This document shows positions 7,596 to 7,655 of a stretch of 7,655 nt of DNA, piece after piece; position 1 is the first letter of the stretch, and each line of letters opens with the position of its first letter. A program made the translations under genes and the position numbers. Source of the stretch: Candidatus Minthenecus merdequi (GTDB lineage: Bacteria > Bacteroidota > Bacteroidia > Bacteroidales > Paludibacteraceae). Under the pieces are notes generated by a model, which was not told the origin of the DNA, ran no database searches, and saw nothing but the letters and a program-made list of their open reading frames with translations. The stretch lies in contig JAGHVI010000076.1 of the NCBI GenBank assembly GCA_018064385.1, positions 1 to 7,655 on the forward strand. The letters run 5' to 3'.

Positions 7596-7653
7596 AAATT
7601 ACGCTGCACCTCAGCAAATGAGCAAGCTCTTTGCTTTCGGTTTGCAGTAATTT
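7596..7653. repeat. Long imperfect dyad (nested inverted repeat)
   Basis: AAATTAC (7596-7602) pairs with GTAATTT (7647-7653). After a GC bulge, TGCA (7605-7608) pairs with TGCA (7643-7646), and CC (7609-7610) with GG (7639-7640). Inside these, GCAAA (7614-7618) pairs with TTTGC (7630-7634), and GAG (7620-7622) with CTC (7627-7629) around CAAG. The symmetry spans nearly 60 bases. I recall similar elements, with CTTTGCTTTCGG followed by TTTGCA and a TAnnTTTG box, before genes in Bacteroidales genomes. I cannot confirm a copy number here. Confidence 0.55.
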
Positions 7654-7655
7654 TG
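7648..7655 (+). promoter_or_regulatory. Bacteroidota-type -7 promoter box TAATTTTG
   Basis: The window ends with TAATTTTG, a full match to the Bacteroidota primary sigma factor -7 consensus TAnnTTTG. The nearest upstream TTTG (7630-7633) is 14 bases away, shorter than the roughly 19-20 expected for a -33 box, so the -33 element is weak or absent. It would drive a gene beyond the window on the + strand and overlaps the right arm of the dyad. Confidence 0.55.

Noticed and set aside
7367..7609. Minus-strand open frame of 80 codons at the purD 3' end
   Set aside because: It covers the purD C-terminus and the A/T-rich hairpin region; the translation is low-complexity and unrecognisable.
7513..7655. 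A riboswitch or small RNA gene after purD
   Set aside because: I see no purine riboswitch core or other known RNA motif. The structure present is explained as weak hairpins and a promoter-linked dyad.

Overview
The window is one continuous, tightly packed run of de novo purine biosynthesis genes, all on the + strand. The order is purC (short type, 5' end cut by the window edge), purC (long type), purF, purM, purN, purH, purD. About 98% of the sequence is coding. Gaps between genes are 3 to 51 bases, and purM and purN overlap by 4 bases, so the genes are almost certainly co-transcribed from a promoter upstream of base 1. The only sizeable non-coding stretch is the 143 bases after purD. It holds two weak hairpins and, at the very end, a dyad-symmetric element finishing in a Bacteroidota-type -7 box.

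The host is most likely a member of the Bacteroidota, probably Bacteroidales. No gene has a recognisable Shine-Dalgarno sequence at the usual spacing. Starts are instead preceded by A/T-rich stretches such as AAAAT or ATAT directly before ATG. The last eight bases, TAATTTTG, fit the Bacteroidota -7 consensus TAnnTTTG. The long PurC is also the form I associate with Bacteroides and relatives. In contrast, PurF, PurM, PurN, PurH, PurD and the short PurC read like the Bacillota (Bacillus subtilis-type) enzymes, and the order C-F-M-N-H-D matches the distal half of the B. subtilis pur operon. My reading is a Bacillota-type pur operon carried in a Bacteroidota genome, with a Bacteroidota-type purC lodged between purC and purF. 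This rests on remembered family sequences and needs a phylogeny.

The genes cover most of the pathway from PRPP to IMP. PurF makes phosphoribosylamine, PurD makes GAR, PurN makes FGAR with formyl-tetrahydrofolate, PurM closes the imidazole ring to give AIR, either PurC makes SAICAR, and PurH makes FAICAR and closes it to IMP. FGAM synthase (PurL/S/Q), AIR carboxylation (PurE/K) and adenylosuccinate lyase (PurB) are not in the window and may lie upstream or elsewhere.

I see no transposon, CRISPR array, RNA gene, riboswitch or unknown protein family. The unusual points are the two dissimilar SAICAR synthetases side by side, the mixed ancestry of the operon, and the terminal dyad/promoter element.
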